Below, in pieces: positions 26,744 to 35,434 of a DNA stretch of 37,133 nt (position 1 is the stretch's first letter; every line of letters starts with the position of its first letter). This DNA is from Jaenimonas drosophilae (lineage: Eukaryota > Euglenozoa > Kinetoplastea > Trypanosomatida > Trypanosomatidae). A model generated the notes under the pieces. It was not told the origin of the DNA. It ran no database searches and saw only the letters and a program-made list of their open reading frames with translations. The position numbers and the translations under genes are program-made. Location of the stretch: the NCBI GenBank assembly GCA_030849065.1, contig JASAON010001473.1:1-37133 (forward strand), given 5' to 3'.

Positions 26744-29700
26744 ATGCCGACTTCCGCCACTAGCTTGAGCGACGACGCTGGCGGTGACTCATCTGCAGAG
26801 ATTCACAGCAACCAGATGCAGCCCACGGGTGGAGATCTGGGCACCGCAGTCCGCATGGCACCGCCTCCTCCGCCACCACACCCATCGGCACTCCGACGGA
26901 GCAGCGGTAGCGCCTTCACTGGAGGCGAGAATGCTGGGGCAGCCTTCCTCGGCAGCACCACCGCCAGACGCAATAGCCCGAAAAGTGCATCCACCAACAC
27001 GGACATCATGCGCCGTGTTGGGAGTCGACGACACCAATCCCATGCCGGTCAGTCAAGCCACAGCGCCATCAAGTCCATTACTGGTGGTGCCTACACCATC
27101 CACCTCGATGGAGATGATGGTGGTGTGGAGATGAAGGCTGCCCAGCCATTGCTGAATCGCGCACTGCACATGCGTGAGGGCTACAAGGGAGTGGATAAGG
27201 GTCAAACAGAGGGACTGGAGCGTCTACCGCCACCGGTTGCCCTACACGTGGACAACGGCACATACCTCTTTAGCGGAGAGACAACGAAGATGGTTTCGTG
27301 GGAGCAGTTCTACGATGACCTGCGAGAGCTGCAACAGTGCGTACAAAATCCGTACTGCCAATCTGCCAGCTGCTATCGCCTCAATGTGTTGGAGGAAAAG
27401 TATAACATTTACAAGGTGTGCAATGGAGAGCTAGAGGAGAGCACAGACCGGTACCGTCATGGTGGTGGTGTCTTTGCCAACAGTTGTAAAGTAGACAACT
27501 ACGTTCAAATGAACACCATGATGAATGCGCAGTCACTTGTTGAGTTCATTCAGGAAACCATTGATGAACGTGGAGAGGATGTGGTCATGCTTGCGGGAGA
27601 CCTTGTGCGTGACCGAGTTCCCCAAACACTTCAGCAGACGTGTGAGATGTTGGAGTTTGATGACCCCGCCATGATCACCGTGGACAGTCTTGGCCTGCAG
27701 CCCTCCCTTGAAAAGCCGAACGCCAACTTTGATGCCCTGAACCCCGATCTCAACCGTGGTGGCAGCAACAGCTCGGACTTTCTTCGGCTCTTCCTGACAC
27801 CCAACACCATCAACAAGGGTGCCTACCTTGCAGAGATGGTGCGAGAGGCCCTGAACGCGAATGAGGAGAAGACGCTGTGCGTGCAGGCCACGGAAACAGC
27901 CGTTGAGATTACGGGTCTAATTCCAGAGGAATGGGAGGACACGGCGAAGTGGATCAAGGAGAAGCGGCTGGATGAGTACCGTCAGAACCGATGGTCTATC
28001 ACACTGCCTCGCCGAAAGATGCGCGCGGCACAGGGGAGCTCCAACGTAAGTCCTCTTGTGGGTGGAACTGGAAATGGCAGTGGCAATGCTAGCTCCGCCG
28101 CTGCGGCGCCTGGCCGCAGGATGAGTGATAATCCCATAACCTTCACGGAGAACAGCGGAATGCGCTCCGGCACCATCACCCACGACATGGCCAACGCCAA
28201 TGGTGACATGGACAGCACCTTTGAGAATCATCAGCAACACTTGGAGGCGCTCTTCCTTCCCCTCTTCTTGGCCACCATTGCGCCAGAGGACCCGAAAAAT
28301 GCTGATATTGCCAATCTGCTCCTCCAGGTGGGTAGCTTCGTGATTGAGTTCAACGAGGAGGAGCGGGATGTTGCCGTCAGTCGCAAGACTCGGCGCCCAG
28401 CAGATGTTCCGTGGACAGAGAACGTCCCAGACGCGTACTTCTCCTACTATGTGTGGACCAACATCGCCTCCTTGAATGCACTTCGCCGCCGCCGTGGCTT
28501 GAATGTATTTCAGCTGCGCTCCGTTGCCGGAGCGGCTCGTAGCCCCCAGCACGTAGAAGCACTTGCCCTGTCGTACTTGCTGTGCGATCACATTGTCAAT
28601 GGATTGGCACTGGAGATGCAGCCAGTGATGCAGTACCTCTTTGGCGTACAGCGGATTGGCGTCAGCATGTGCCCGCTTCGATGCAGTACACTTAGCAGTG
28701 TGGCCTACCCAGAGCACCCCTTCACCACACTCTTCCGACGGGGCCTTCGTGTCTCTCTGAGTACCGTTAGCCCCTTGTATCTGCACCACTCCATCAACCC
28801 ACTGACGGAGGAGTATGGGGTGGCCTCCAAGGTCTTACGCCTCTCTCCCGTCGATGTCAGCGAGATTGCCCTGAACTCCGTGCTGATCTCCAGCTTCGAG
28901 GATGTGGTAAAGGGCTGTTGGATTGGGGACGGCTTCGTTCGCGAAGGCTGGCGCGGGAACTCATACGAGATAACAAGTGTGCCAACGTCGCGACTGGAGC
29001 TGCGGGACCACATGTGGCGATCGGAGATGCAGCTCATTTCAGTACGCTCGAGCAACGCCGGAGCGGAGGCTCCATCTGCCTCCAACACCATTGCCGTCCC
29101 CAGTATTGCCATCAACCCTGCAGGGGGGCCATTGATGCCATCCTCAGGCCCCACGAGTACCTTCACTATCGCCGATGCAGACGATGGGAGCGTCGGCTTC
29201 ACCAACGCCAACTCCACGGCGGTGTCCAGGCGAGAGACGACCGTAAGCGCCGGGGTGGATGACACCACCGTCAATAACAACAACAGTACCGCCACCGCCA
29301 CTGCGCTTCACGGGGTTCAAGCTCCATGGACGGTGATTGACCCTCGCATTCGCTGCACACGTCTGCACCTTGTTGGACCCTATGACCGAGATATGCAACA
29401 CACCATGGTGGCTCATAACCTCCATCGGGCGATGGAGCTTCGCGCCCAGTACACGCGCAGCAGCAACGCCGCCACAGCTGGACAGCGGTCCCAAAAGCAG
29501 CAGGCCCCTCAACGGGGCGGCGTCGCTGGGACTGAGCTGTACCGCCTCACGCAGCAAGCCTCGCAGATCGAGCACGCTTTTAAGAAGGAGAAGACCGATG
29601 CCTTTGACGAGGATGAGTGGATGTACAAAACCGTTGAAGGTGTTGTGGTGCCACATGAGGTGCACCAAATCCCACGTTTGCCCAAGGAGATGCATCACTA

Positions 29701-32224
29701 TGAAGACTTCCGCTCTCATGTTCAGGAGCTTCGCGCCATTGTGGAGAACTACCACGTCCGCGGCTTTTGTGCACGTCGACTGCAGCTCCTGGAGAACCGC
29801 TTCAAGCTCCATGTCGCCGTCAACCACAGTCTAGAGGCTGGAAGCACAGCGGACCGGGCGTCTCAAAACCGCGATTTCTACCAATCCACCAAGATTGACA
29901 ACAACGTGCGGATGGAAACTGGCATGACGGCACGCCAGCTGCTGGACTTCATCGTCTCAAAGGCGCACAACAGTGGGGATGATATCGTCTCCCACCAAAA
30001 AGGACGTGAGCCACAGACGCTACGGCAGCTTCTGAGCGAGCTGAACATCTCCGCCGAAACGCTCACGGTGGATGATCTCAACGTGCAGGTTGACACCACC
30101 CTCAATGTGGGGGCAGAGCAGTACACCCCAGAAGGCCGTGATGAGCTTCTGACGCTTTTGTTGAAGACGGACAACCAAATGAAGGGCCGCTACTTCGCCG
30201 AGTTGACTAAGCTAACCTTCGAAAACTTCAAGCGCGATCGCTTCACCTTTACGGAGAACCGTCTGCCCGTCTATGGTGCCTCTGCAACAGAGTGGGAGCT
30301 CATGTCATCGTGGTACGACACCCACGGTATGTCCAGCATTCATAACCAGTGGATGATTCAGATCCCGCGCATCTACGGCTACCTTCGCAAGCAGAACAAG
30401 GTGCAGTCCTTTGCCGAGTATATTGAGAACATCTTCAAGCCCCTGTGGAATGTTTCTCTGCACCCCAGTAAGGACCCTCGACTGTTCCACTTCGTCAACC
30501 ACATCAGCGGCTTCGACTGTGTGGAGGATGAACGCCGCCCGGATCAGCCTTTGGGAGCCGATACCCGCCCGCCCCACGAGTGGGTGAGCGAGGAGGATCC
30601 ACCCTACAACTACTACATGTACCATTTGTGGGCCAACATCTACTCCCTCAATGAGTTCCGACGACGCCGCAACTTCTCCACCTTTAGCTTCCGCCCCAGC
30701 TGCGGTGAGACTGGTCAGATGGACCACCTCATTGGCGGTTTTCTCCTCTCCAACGGCATCAACTACGGTGTCCAGCTGGGCGATGAGGACCCTCTGCAGT
30801 ACCTCTTCTACCTTGCCCAGGTCGGTGTCACCTTAAGCCCGCTCAGCAACAACACCAAGGTGTTGAGCTACCTCGACAATCCTTTCCCCAAACTCTTCCG
30901 TCGTGGTCTGATGGTGACGCTCGGTACCGACAGCCCACTCATGTATCACCACACCCAAGAGCCCCTCCTGGAGGAGTACTCCATTGCGTCCAAGATTTGG
31001 AAGCTGAGCCCAAATGACATGTGCGAGATTGCCCGCAACAGCGTACTTCAATCAGGTTTTGGCCCTGCCTTCAAGCAGGAACGACTTGGGGAGCTCTTCT
31101 TCCTCTCCAGCAGCCTCAGTAATGATGCCTCGCGAACTCACCTCTCCGACGTCCGTGTTGGATACCGCTTTGAAACCTACCACAGCGAGATAGGATTCTT
31201 GGAGTACATCTCAGGCCAGACATTCCAGAAGTCGCTGCTGACACTACCCGAGGAGGAGCAATGGCAGAATGACTTCTACGAGAGCGTGCGCCACCGCAAC
31301 GTCCCGCCGCCCATCAACAGCATCATTGACTCCAATCCAAATGAAGCGGATATTGAGAAGCTCACCAACCAACGGGCAGCGATGCGGAAGGAGCTGGAGG
31401 AGCTGTCCACCACCATGGCAGATCTTCAGCGCCAGAACAAGCAGCTGACGGAGAAGCTGGCGGAGGAGCGCTATCGCGATCAGCAGGCAGCCCAGCTCCG
31501 TCGTCGTCTGGTGGAGGGAAAAGCCGAAGACATTGGCGAGCTCCTCCTCGACAATGCTGGCATGCCCAATGGATTCACCTTCCTTCGTGGTGCGCCGGAT
31601 GCAACGGACGCGTCAGCCGACGCTGGCATTGATGGTGCGGTGGAGGCTGCTGCAGTTCCTGGGGTCAACATGGACCAACGTTCGCGCGAGTACTGGCCTC
31701 TGGTTGGAGACGGGGAGGCAAAGAAACGCATCGCTGGGGACAACAAGCACCTGCCCAACTCTGACTCCGCCCTACACGGGGAGGTGCCTGTGGGAGGGAG
31801 TGGCACCACCGCCCCCGACAACACCACGCGGCAATCCTCGAGCCCACATACTCCATCGTTGAGCAACAAGAATCTTCCCAGCCCTTCCAACACTACCGGG
31901 GCCTCACGCAACACACCCGATATGGCAGATGGAGGAAACGGGTCTACGGCAGCCGCTCCGACCCCGTCCAAGCGCCCGGAGAATCCAGGTTCGCTGCTCT
32001 CCCATTCGGAATCCCTCTGGCGCCGCCCTGCCGCTCCAGTCAAGGCAGCTGCCACACCGCGTGAAGAGGAATCATCTTCCCCAACCGCGGGGCCGACGTT
32101 GCGCTCCGGTACAGCGGCTCTTGTGCCCGAGACGGACTCCCACAGCGATTCTGGCGTCGCCCTCCCGCGTCTGCCCGTCGCTCCACGACCCCTGCCTCCC
32201 CCACCTCAGCGGCGTGATAACTGA
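26744..32224 (+). CDS. Tandem AMP deaminase-like protein, both domains probably catalytically dead
   Basis: AMP deaminase converts AMP to IMP using a zinc held by three His and one Asp. This 1826-residue protein carries two AMP deaminase folds: domain 1 at about 185-735 and domain 2 at about 965-1505. Both are recognisable by long matches such as AARNSVL-type ends, EYSIASKIWKLSPNDMCE and QYLFYLAQVGVTLSPLSNN. Yet the metal and catalytic positions are replaced. In domain 1 DTHxH is DNYVQ (251-255), RPHCGE is RSVAGA (592-597), the active-site His is N619 and TDDP is TVSP. In domain 2 DTHxH is DNNVR (1052-1056), RPHCGE is RPSCGE, the His is Y1341 and TDDP is TDSP. The N-terminal 180 residues, the linker (about 765-960) and the tail are disordered, with a coiled coil at about 1531-1590. 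A structural, AMP-sensing or partner-regulating role is inferred. Confidence 0.9.
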   Translation: MPTSATSLSDDAGGDSSAEIHSNQMQPTGGDLGTAVRMAPPPPPPHPSALRRSSGSAFTGGENAGAAFLGSTTARRNSPKSASTNTDIMRRVGSRRHQSHAGQSSHSAIKSITGGAYTIHLDGDDGGVEMKAAQPLLNRALHMREGYKGVDKGQTEGLERLPPPVALHVDNGTYLFSGETTKMVSWEQFYDDLRELQQCVQNPYCQSASCYRLNVLEEKYNIYKVCNGELEESTDRYRHGGGVFANSCKVDNYVQMNTMMNAQSLVEFIQETIDERGEDVVMLAGDLVRDRVPQTLQQTCEMLEFDDPAMITVDSLGLQPSLEKPNANFDALNPDLNRGGSNSSDFLRLFLTPNTINKGAYLAEMVREALNANEEKTLCVQATETAVEITGLIPEEWEDTAKWIKEKRLDEYRQNRWSITLPRRKMRAAQGSSNVSPLVGGTGNGSGNASSAAAAPGRRMSDNPITFTENSGMRSGTITHDMANANGDMDSTFENHQQHLEALFLPLFLATIAPEDPKNADIANLLLQVGSFVIEFNEEERDVAVSRKTRRPADVPWTENVPDAYFSYYVWTNIASLNALRRRRGLNVFQLRSVAGAARSPQHVEALALSYLLCDHIVNGLALEMQPVMQYLFGVQRIGVSMCPLRCSTLSSVAYPEHPFTTLFRRGLRVSLSTVSPLYLHHSINPLTEEYGVASKVLRLSPVDVSEIALNSVLISSFEDVVKGCWIGDGFVREGWRGNSYEITSVPTSRLELRDHMWRSEMQLISVRSSNAGAEAPSASNTIAVPSIAINPAGGPLMPSSGPTSTFTIADADDGSVGFTNANSTAVSRRETTVSAGVDDTTVNNNNSTATATALHGVQAPWTVIDPRIRCTRLHLVGPYDRDMQHTMVAHNLHRAMELRAQYTRSSNAATAGQRSQKQQAPQRGGVAGTELYRLTQQASQIEHAFKKEKTDAFDEDEWMYKTVEGVVVPHEVHQIPRLPKEMHHYEDFRSHVQELRAIVENYHVRGFCARRLQLLENRFKLHVAVNHSLEAGSTADRASQNRDFYQSTKIDNNVRMETGMTARQLLDFIVSKAHNSGDDIVSHQKGREPQTLRQLLSELNISAETLTVDDLNVQVDTTLNVGAEQYTPEGRDELLTLLLKTDNQMKGRYFAELTKLTFENFKRDRFTFTENRLPVYGASATEWELMSSWYDTHGMSSIHNQWMIQIPRIYGYLRKQNKVQSFAEYIENIFKPLWNVSLHPSKDPRLFHFVNHISGFDCVEDERRPDQPLGADTRPPHEWVSEEDPPYNYYMYHLWANIYSLNEFRRRRNFSTFSFRPSCGETGQMDHLIGGFLLSNGINYGVQLGDEDPLQYLFYLAQVGVTLSPLSNNTKVLSYLDNPFPKLFRRGLMVTLGTDSPLMYHHTQEPLLEEYSIASKIWKLSPNDMCEIARNSVLQSGFGPAFKQERLGELFFLSSSLSNDASRTHLSDVRVGYRFETYHSEIGFLEYISGQTFQKSLLTLPEEEQWQNDFYESVRHRNVPPPINSIIDSNPNEADIEKLTNQRAAMRKELEELSTTMADLQRQNKQLTEKLAEERYRDQQAAQLRRRLVEGKAEDIGELLLDNAGMPNGFTFLRGAPDATDASADAGIDGAVEAAAVPGVNMDQRSREYWPLVGDGEAKKRIAGDNKHLPNSDSALHGEVPVGGSGTTAPDNTTRQSSSPHTPSLSNKNLPSPSNTTGASRNTPDMADGGNGSTAAAPTPSKRPENPGSLLSHSESLWRRPAAPVKAAATPREEESSSPTAGPTLRSGTAALVPETDSHSDSGVALPRLPVAPRPLPPPPQRRDN
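27290..28948 (+). other. AMP deaminase-like domain 1 (all seven active-site positions lost)
   Basis: This is the first, more diverged copy. The zinc His pair is Y253 and Q255, the third zinc His is V594, the catalytic Glu is A597, the catalytic His is N619, and the zinc and base Asp are V675 and S676. The surrounding motifs (YLLCDHIVNGLALEMQPVMQY, EEYGVASKVLRLSP) remain alignable, so the fold is probably kept. Confidence 0.85.
29636..31265 (+). other. AMP deaminase-like domain 2 (five of seven active-site positions lost)
   Basis: This copy is much closer to active enzymes than copy 1. It keeps the Glu of CGE (E1322) and the first Asp of TDDP (D1396), but the zinc His residues are N1054, R1056 and S1319, the catalytic His is Y1341 and the second Asp is S1397. 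A zinc site with one remaining ligand should not form. Confidence 0.87.
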
Positions 32225-32606
32225 TGAGTGGTGTGGGGGTTGACGGAACATCTCAGCCCGTCGGACTGGAATGTAGCCTAGACACCAAAGAAAACATGTA
32301 CACTAGTCATGGTGGTATGCACACATACACACGTATGGCGTACAACACCGAGCTAAGCAATCCCTCCGGGTGGGGTACCTGCATGATGATGGACGTACCC
32401 ACTGAACATTGGGCATGTGTCTGTCGACTACTTCAATTCTCCGTCACCCTCCTCTCTTTTTTGTTCTTCATTATAACGTAGTCTGCCTGAAGCTTGTAAG
32501 GCTCACAAGAAGGCTGACTGAGCGTATCGAACAGGTTTGCCTCTTCCTTTGCTGTAGGTGGTCTCTAGAACACTATTCATCCTAGTACAACACAAGAGGG
32601 GCAAAG
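32225..32606. other. Intergenic region with two splice-signal candidates
   Basis: A strong tract at 32432-32472 is followed by an AG at 32480-32481, and a second, shorter one at about 32537-32552 by an AG at 32556-32557. Either gives a leader of about 50-125 bases to the ATG at 32607. An 85-codon frame starting inside the preceding stop runs into the tract and is not a gene. Confidence 0.55.
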
Positions 32607-33989
32607 ATGCAGTCGACACTCGTTCGGCTAAACCAGAAGGTCCCCAATGTGCGCACGGTTGCTGCCTCTGGCTGGCGCTACCATCGCCACGGAAATCCGG
32701 CCAAGGTGCTCCAGTTTGAACGCTACCGCGTACCCTTCGATCGCACCTCTGGCCAGGTTGTGGTTAAGATGCTAGCGGCTCCTGTGCATCGGCAGGATAA
32801 GAGCATCATTGAGGGGCATCCGCGGCTGCTCCTTCAATCGAATCTTCACCTCGCGTCCCCACCATCATCCTCGTTTAGTGCCGCGCCACGCGTGGCTGGC
32901 ATGGAGGGTGTTGGTGTGGTCGAGGAGGTGGGTAGCAATGCCCAGCTGGGACTTCGCGAGGGCGACCTCGTCTGGATCAACAACCCCTCCGTCGGAACCT
33001 GGTGCACACATCTTGTGACGGATGCGGAGAACGTGGATGTAGTACCCAACCGGGCAGACGTAGATATCGAGTATCTTGCCTCTCTCAGTCTGTTCCACAC
33101 GGCCTACCATTTGACGCACGACTTCGTGAATATTCAGCCAAATGACGTGGTTCTTCAAACAGGGGCGAGCTCGTCCATCGCTCAAATCTGCCAAGGCTAC
33201 CTTCGTGCCAAGGGAGCGAAGCTCTTCCAGACGATGCAGCTCGGTCGCACGGAGCACGCACACTTGATGGCCTTCTACAAGCTCCGTGGTGCCTTCGCGG
33301 TCGTGCCCTACAACTACGCTCGTACCAACTACATGCGCCGTCTGCTGTCAGATGTTCCCCCGCCTTCACTCCTCCTCAACCACACCTGCGGTGGCTACGG
33401 CTCCCAGCTGGTCAACCTCCTCGGTGACAACGGCGTCTGTGTGACCTACGGCGTCACGAGCCACCAGCCCATGCAGATCTCCAACATGGACGCCATCGCC
33501 CGCGGCATCAAATTCAAGGGCTTTAACCTGCACCAGTGCATGAAGCGACAATCGCGGGAGGCGCGTATGCGCATTCACCAGAATGTGGTGGAGAGCATGA
33601 CGATTGCCCAGGGCCACGGCATTTTCCGTGCGCAGCGCTTCAAGATGGACACTGACTCTGCCTTTGCCTTCAGCACCGCCTGGGACGCGCCGCTGGCTTC
33701 CCGCAAGCCCATTCTTCGTATGGTGGGCGAGTACGGCGAGTGGCGTAGGCCGAGGTCGGACCAGGCCGGCTGGAACATTGGCCGTGCTGTTTGGGAAGAT
33801 CTGCTTCAGCAGCTGTGGGAGTCAGCCGGTGCGGCAGACGATCCACAGTCGATGAAGTACTACACCCCCTTCAAGGACATGTACTCGAGCTTCTACGATG
33901 CGAAGCAGTCAAAGGAAATGGGCCACAGAGATGTCTTCTTCCGTCGTCCCAATGCCCCGCGTCACAACGCCTCGGAGCAGAGCTCATAA
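32607..33989 (+). CDS. Mitochondrial trans-2-enoyl-CoA/ACP reductase-like protein (MECR/ETR1 family), active site changed
   Basis: MECR/ETR1 reduces enoyl-ACP with NADPH in mitochondrial fatty acid synthesis. This 460-residue protein aligns along the family: a basic N-terminus fit for import, then GNPAKVLQF, VVVKMLAAPV (about 51-60), a G-x-E-GVGVVEEVGSNA segment (about 98-112), and LLNHTCGGYGSQLVNLLGDN with VTYGVTSHQPMQ and KFKGFNLHQ further on. Two features of the enzyme are missing. The catalytic Tyr of the QGxYG motif is Pro72 (sequence EGHPR), and the dinucleotide-binding SGVGQ is SSIAQ (S190, A192). A C-terminal extension of about 60 residues is also unusual. It may be a non-catalytic family member recruited to another mitochondrial complex. 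Family assignment is firm; function is open. Confidence 0.85.
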   Translation: MQSTLVRLNQKVPNVRTVAASGWRYHRHGNPAKVLQFERYRVPFDRTSGQVVVKMLAAPVHRQDKSIIEGHPRLLLQSNLHLASPPSSSFSAAPRVAGMEGVGVVEEVGSNAQLGLREGDLVWINNPSVGTWCTHLVTDAENVDVVPNRADVDIEYLASLSLFHTAYHLTHDFVNIQPNDVVLQTGASSSIAQICQGYLRAKGAKLFQTMQLGRTEHAHLMAFYKLRGAFAVVPYNYARTNYMRRLLSDVPPPSLLLNHTCGGYGSQLVNLLGDNGVCVTYGVTSHQPMQISNMDAIARGIKFKGFNLHQCMKRQSREARMRIHQNVVESMTIAQGHGIFRAQRFKMDTDSAFAFSTAWDAPLASRKPILRMVGEYGEWRRPRSDQAGWNIGRAVWEDLLQQLWESAGAADDPQSMKYYTPFKDMYSSFYDAKQSKEMGHRDVFFRRPNAPRHNASEQSS

Positions 33990-34386
33990 GAATTAGGCGA
34001 TTCAGGCTACTTGGCTCGGGACAAGTAGCAGAGATAGTAGTTAGCTGAACTAGAATTGACGTGCGTAGTAGTGGCGATGGCATCCTGGCGTTTGATTTGG
34101 AAGAGGCAGATGAATTGCCATGGAGCGTAACTCACGGAGATAATGATTGCAGCACCACTGTGTTGTGTTGGTATCTTCTTTGGATGAGGCAGACGTGCAC
34201 CATGGCGTAGCACCACTTGCTTCGTGCGTATACGTGTTCATCTCTACAGTGCGTGCATGAACCGATTCAATACTTTCCTCCTTACTGTTCTTCCCTTCTA
34301 TATGCGTCTGTTACAGAAACTCGCATTCGTGTGCTGGCCACGGGATTCAGCCAACAACTTGTAGCGTAGTTGTGTTGCAGCGCGCT
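33990..34386. other. Intergenic region with splice acceptor
   Basis: These 397 bases contain a pyrimidine tract at about 34270-34300 and an acceptor-like CTGTTACAG with the AG at about 34315-34316; further AGs occur near 34349 and 34379. No RNA gene was seen. Confidence 0.5.
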
Positions 34387-35262
34387 ATGCCGTTAGTGCA
34401 GCAGTGCGTCAGATGCACCAGCTCTTTGGAGTGGTCGAAACCGCGAGCTGCCGTGCGATTTCTCACGAAACTCAGTGATTGCCCCATGGGCGTGACCCTC
34501 CTCTACAGCCGTCGTTGCCAATCAACGGATCAGTTTCACCGCTACATCAACAACCCGCACATTGTTCAGCCCGATGGGGTGGACGGGATTCTCCGCACCA
34601 AGGGCGACCAGCAACAGTGGCTCAACACGGAACAGTGGGACGGGTACAGCGATACCTACTTAAAGCGCTTCATGCAGTACCCCGCCACTGCGGAGCACCC
34701 CAACTCCGCCATCACCCCCAAACACGACCAGCTCTACCACTGCCTGCAGCTCGTCTATGACTTGTACGGTACCTTGGCCGACGACCTCCAGGAGCTGCAC
34801 GATGACCCGCTGCACCCCAACTTCCACGCACGCATTGATCGGATTTCGGCAGAGCGAAAGAAGATTGCCTCCGCGTTGGATGCCCACTACGCACCATTGC
34901 ACCCAACCGTGAAGACCGTCTACGACGCCTTCTTGGTGCGTCGCTACTATCACCTGCGTGACTGGGTTGAGTACGTACGAGAGAAGCGGCGGGTCATTTT
35001 GGAAGACCTCAGCCCAGACTACGTTGATCAGGTCCTGAAGGCACGGACGTTATCGAGTAGCTTCATTCAACGTCTCAAGGCCCTCGAGACTGCCTTCCAG
35101 CATAACCCACTTCTTGGCTTGGGTAGCGGAAGCACCACGGACGATGACTTGGTTGCCCAGTACAGCACGGGCGAGTTGGCTGTCTTGCGTCAGAAGGCGG
35201 CCTACTTTCGGAAGATGCGGCGATTTGGTGCAAATCAGATGGATGCGGATCGTCACACGTGA
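34387..35262 (+). CDS. Unrecognised protein, probably mitochondrial
   Basis: The frame encodes 291 residues from the ATG at 34387; an in-frame GTG 15 bases upstream is not used as a start here. The first 45 residues are Arg-rich with few acidic residues and contain SRRCQS, consistent with a presequence cleaved near there. The rest is soluble and helical, rich in Tyr, His and Asp (for example WLNTEQWDGYSDTYLKRF and RRYYHLRDWVEYVREKRR). It resembles kinetoplastid-specific mitochondrial ribosome or assembly proteins in composition only. I do not recognise a domain. It follows another mitochondrial-type gene, but neighbourhood has little meaning in polycistronic units. Confidence 0.65.
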   Translation: MPLVQQCVRCTSSLEWSKPRAAVRFLTKLSDCPMGVTLLYSRRCQSTDQFHRYINNPHIVQPDGVDGILRTKGDQQQWLNTEQWDGYSDTYLKRFMQYPATAEHPNSAITPKHDQLYHCLQLVYDLYGTLADDLQELHDDPLHPNFHARIDRISAERKKIASALDAHYAPLHPTVKTVYDAFLVRRYYHLRDWVEYVREKRRVILEDLSPDYVDQVLKARTLSSSFIQRLKALETAFQHNPLLGLGSGSTTDDDLVAQYSTGELAVLRQKAAYFRKMRRFGANQMDADRHT

Positions 35263-35347
35263 GAGAGGCGGACTCACCCAGCAAGTCTTGCAATGTTTTT
35301 GTCGTTTGATGATGATGAATACCGTGCGTGGAGGGAAGTGCTCCAAC

Positions 35348-35394
35348 TTTCTCTGTTGTCAATGTTGCTGGTTCATCTTTCGCACACTTCTCAG
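35348..35394 (+). promoter_or_regulatory. Pyrimidine-rich tract and AG (GRAM-like gene)
   Basis: T/C-rich sequence ends in CACTTCTCAG with the AG at 35393-35394. The ATG at 35435 follows after about 40 bases, which removes the long in-frame extension that overlaps the preceding gene. Confidence 0.65.
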
Positions 35395-35434
35395 AAAACT
35401 ACATAAAGGAAAGGTTTTATTTCCCGTTACGTTG

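Noticed and set aside
27917..28789. 290-codon minus-strand frame
   Set aside because: Antisense of the well-supported AMP deaminase-like domain 1.
32224..32481. 85-codon frame overlapping the stop of the AMP deaminase-like gene
   Set aside because: It ends inside the polypyrimidine tract of the next gene, and its last residues are the translated tract.
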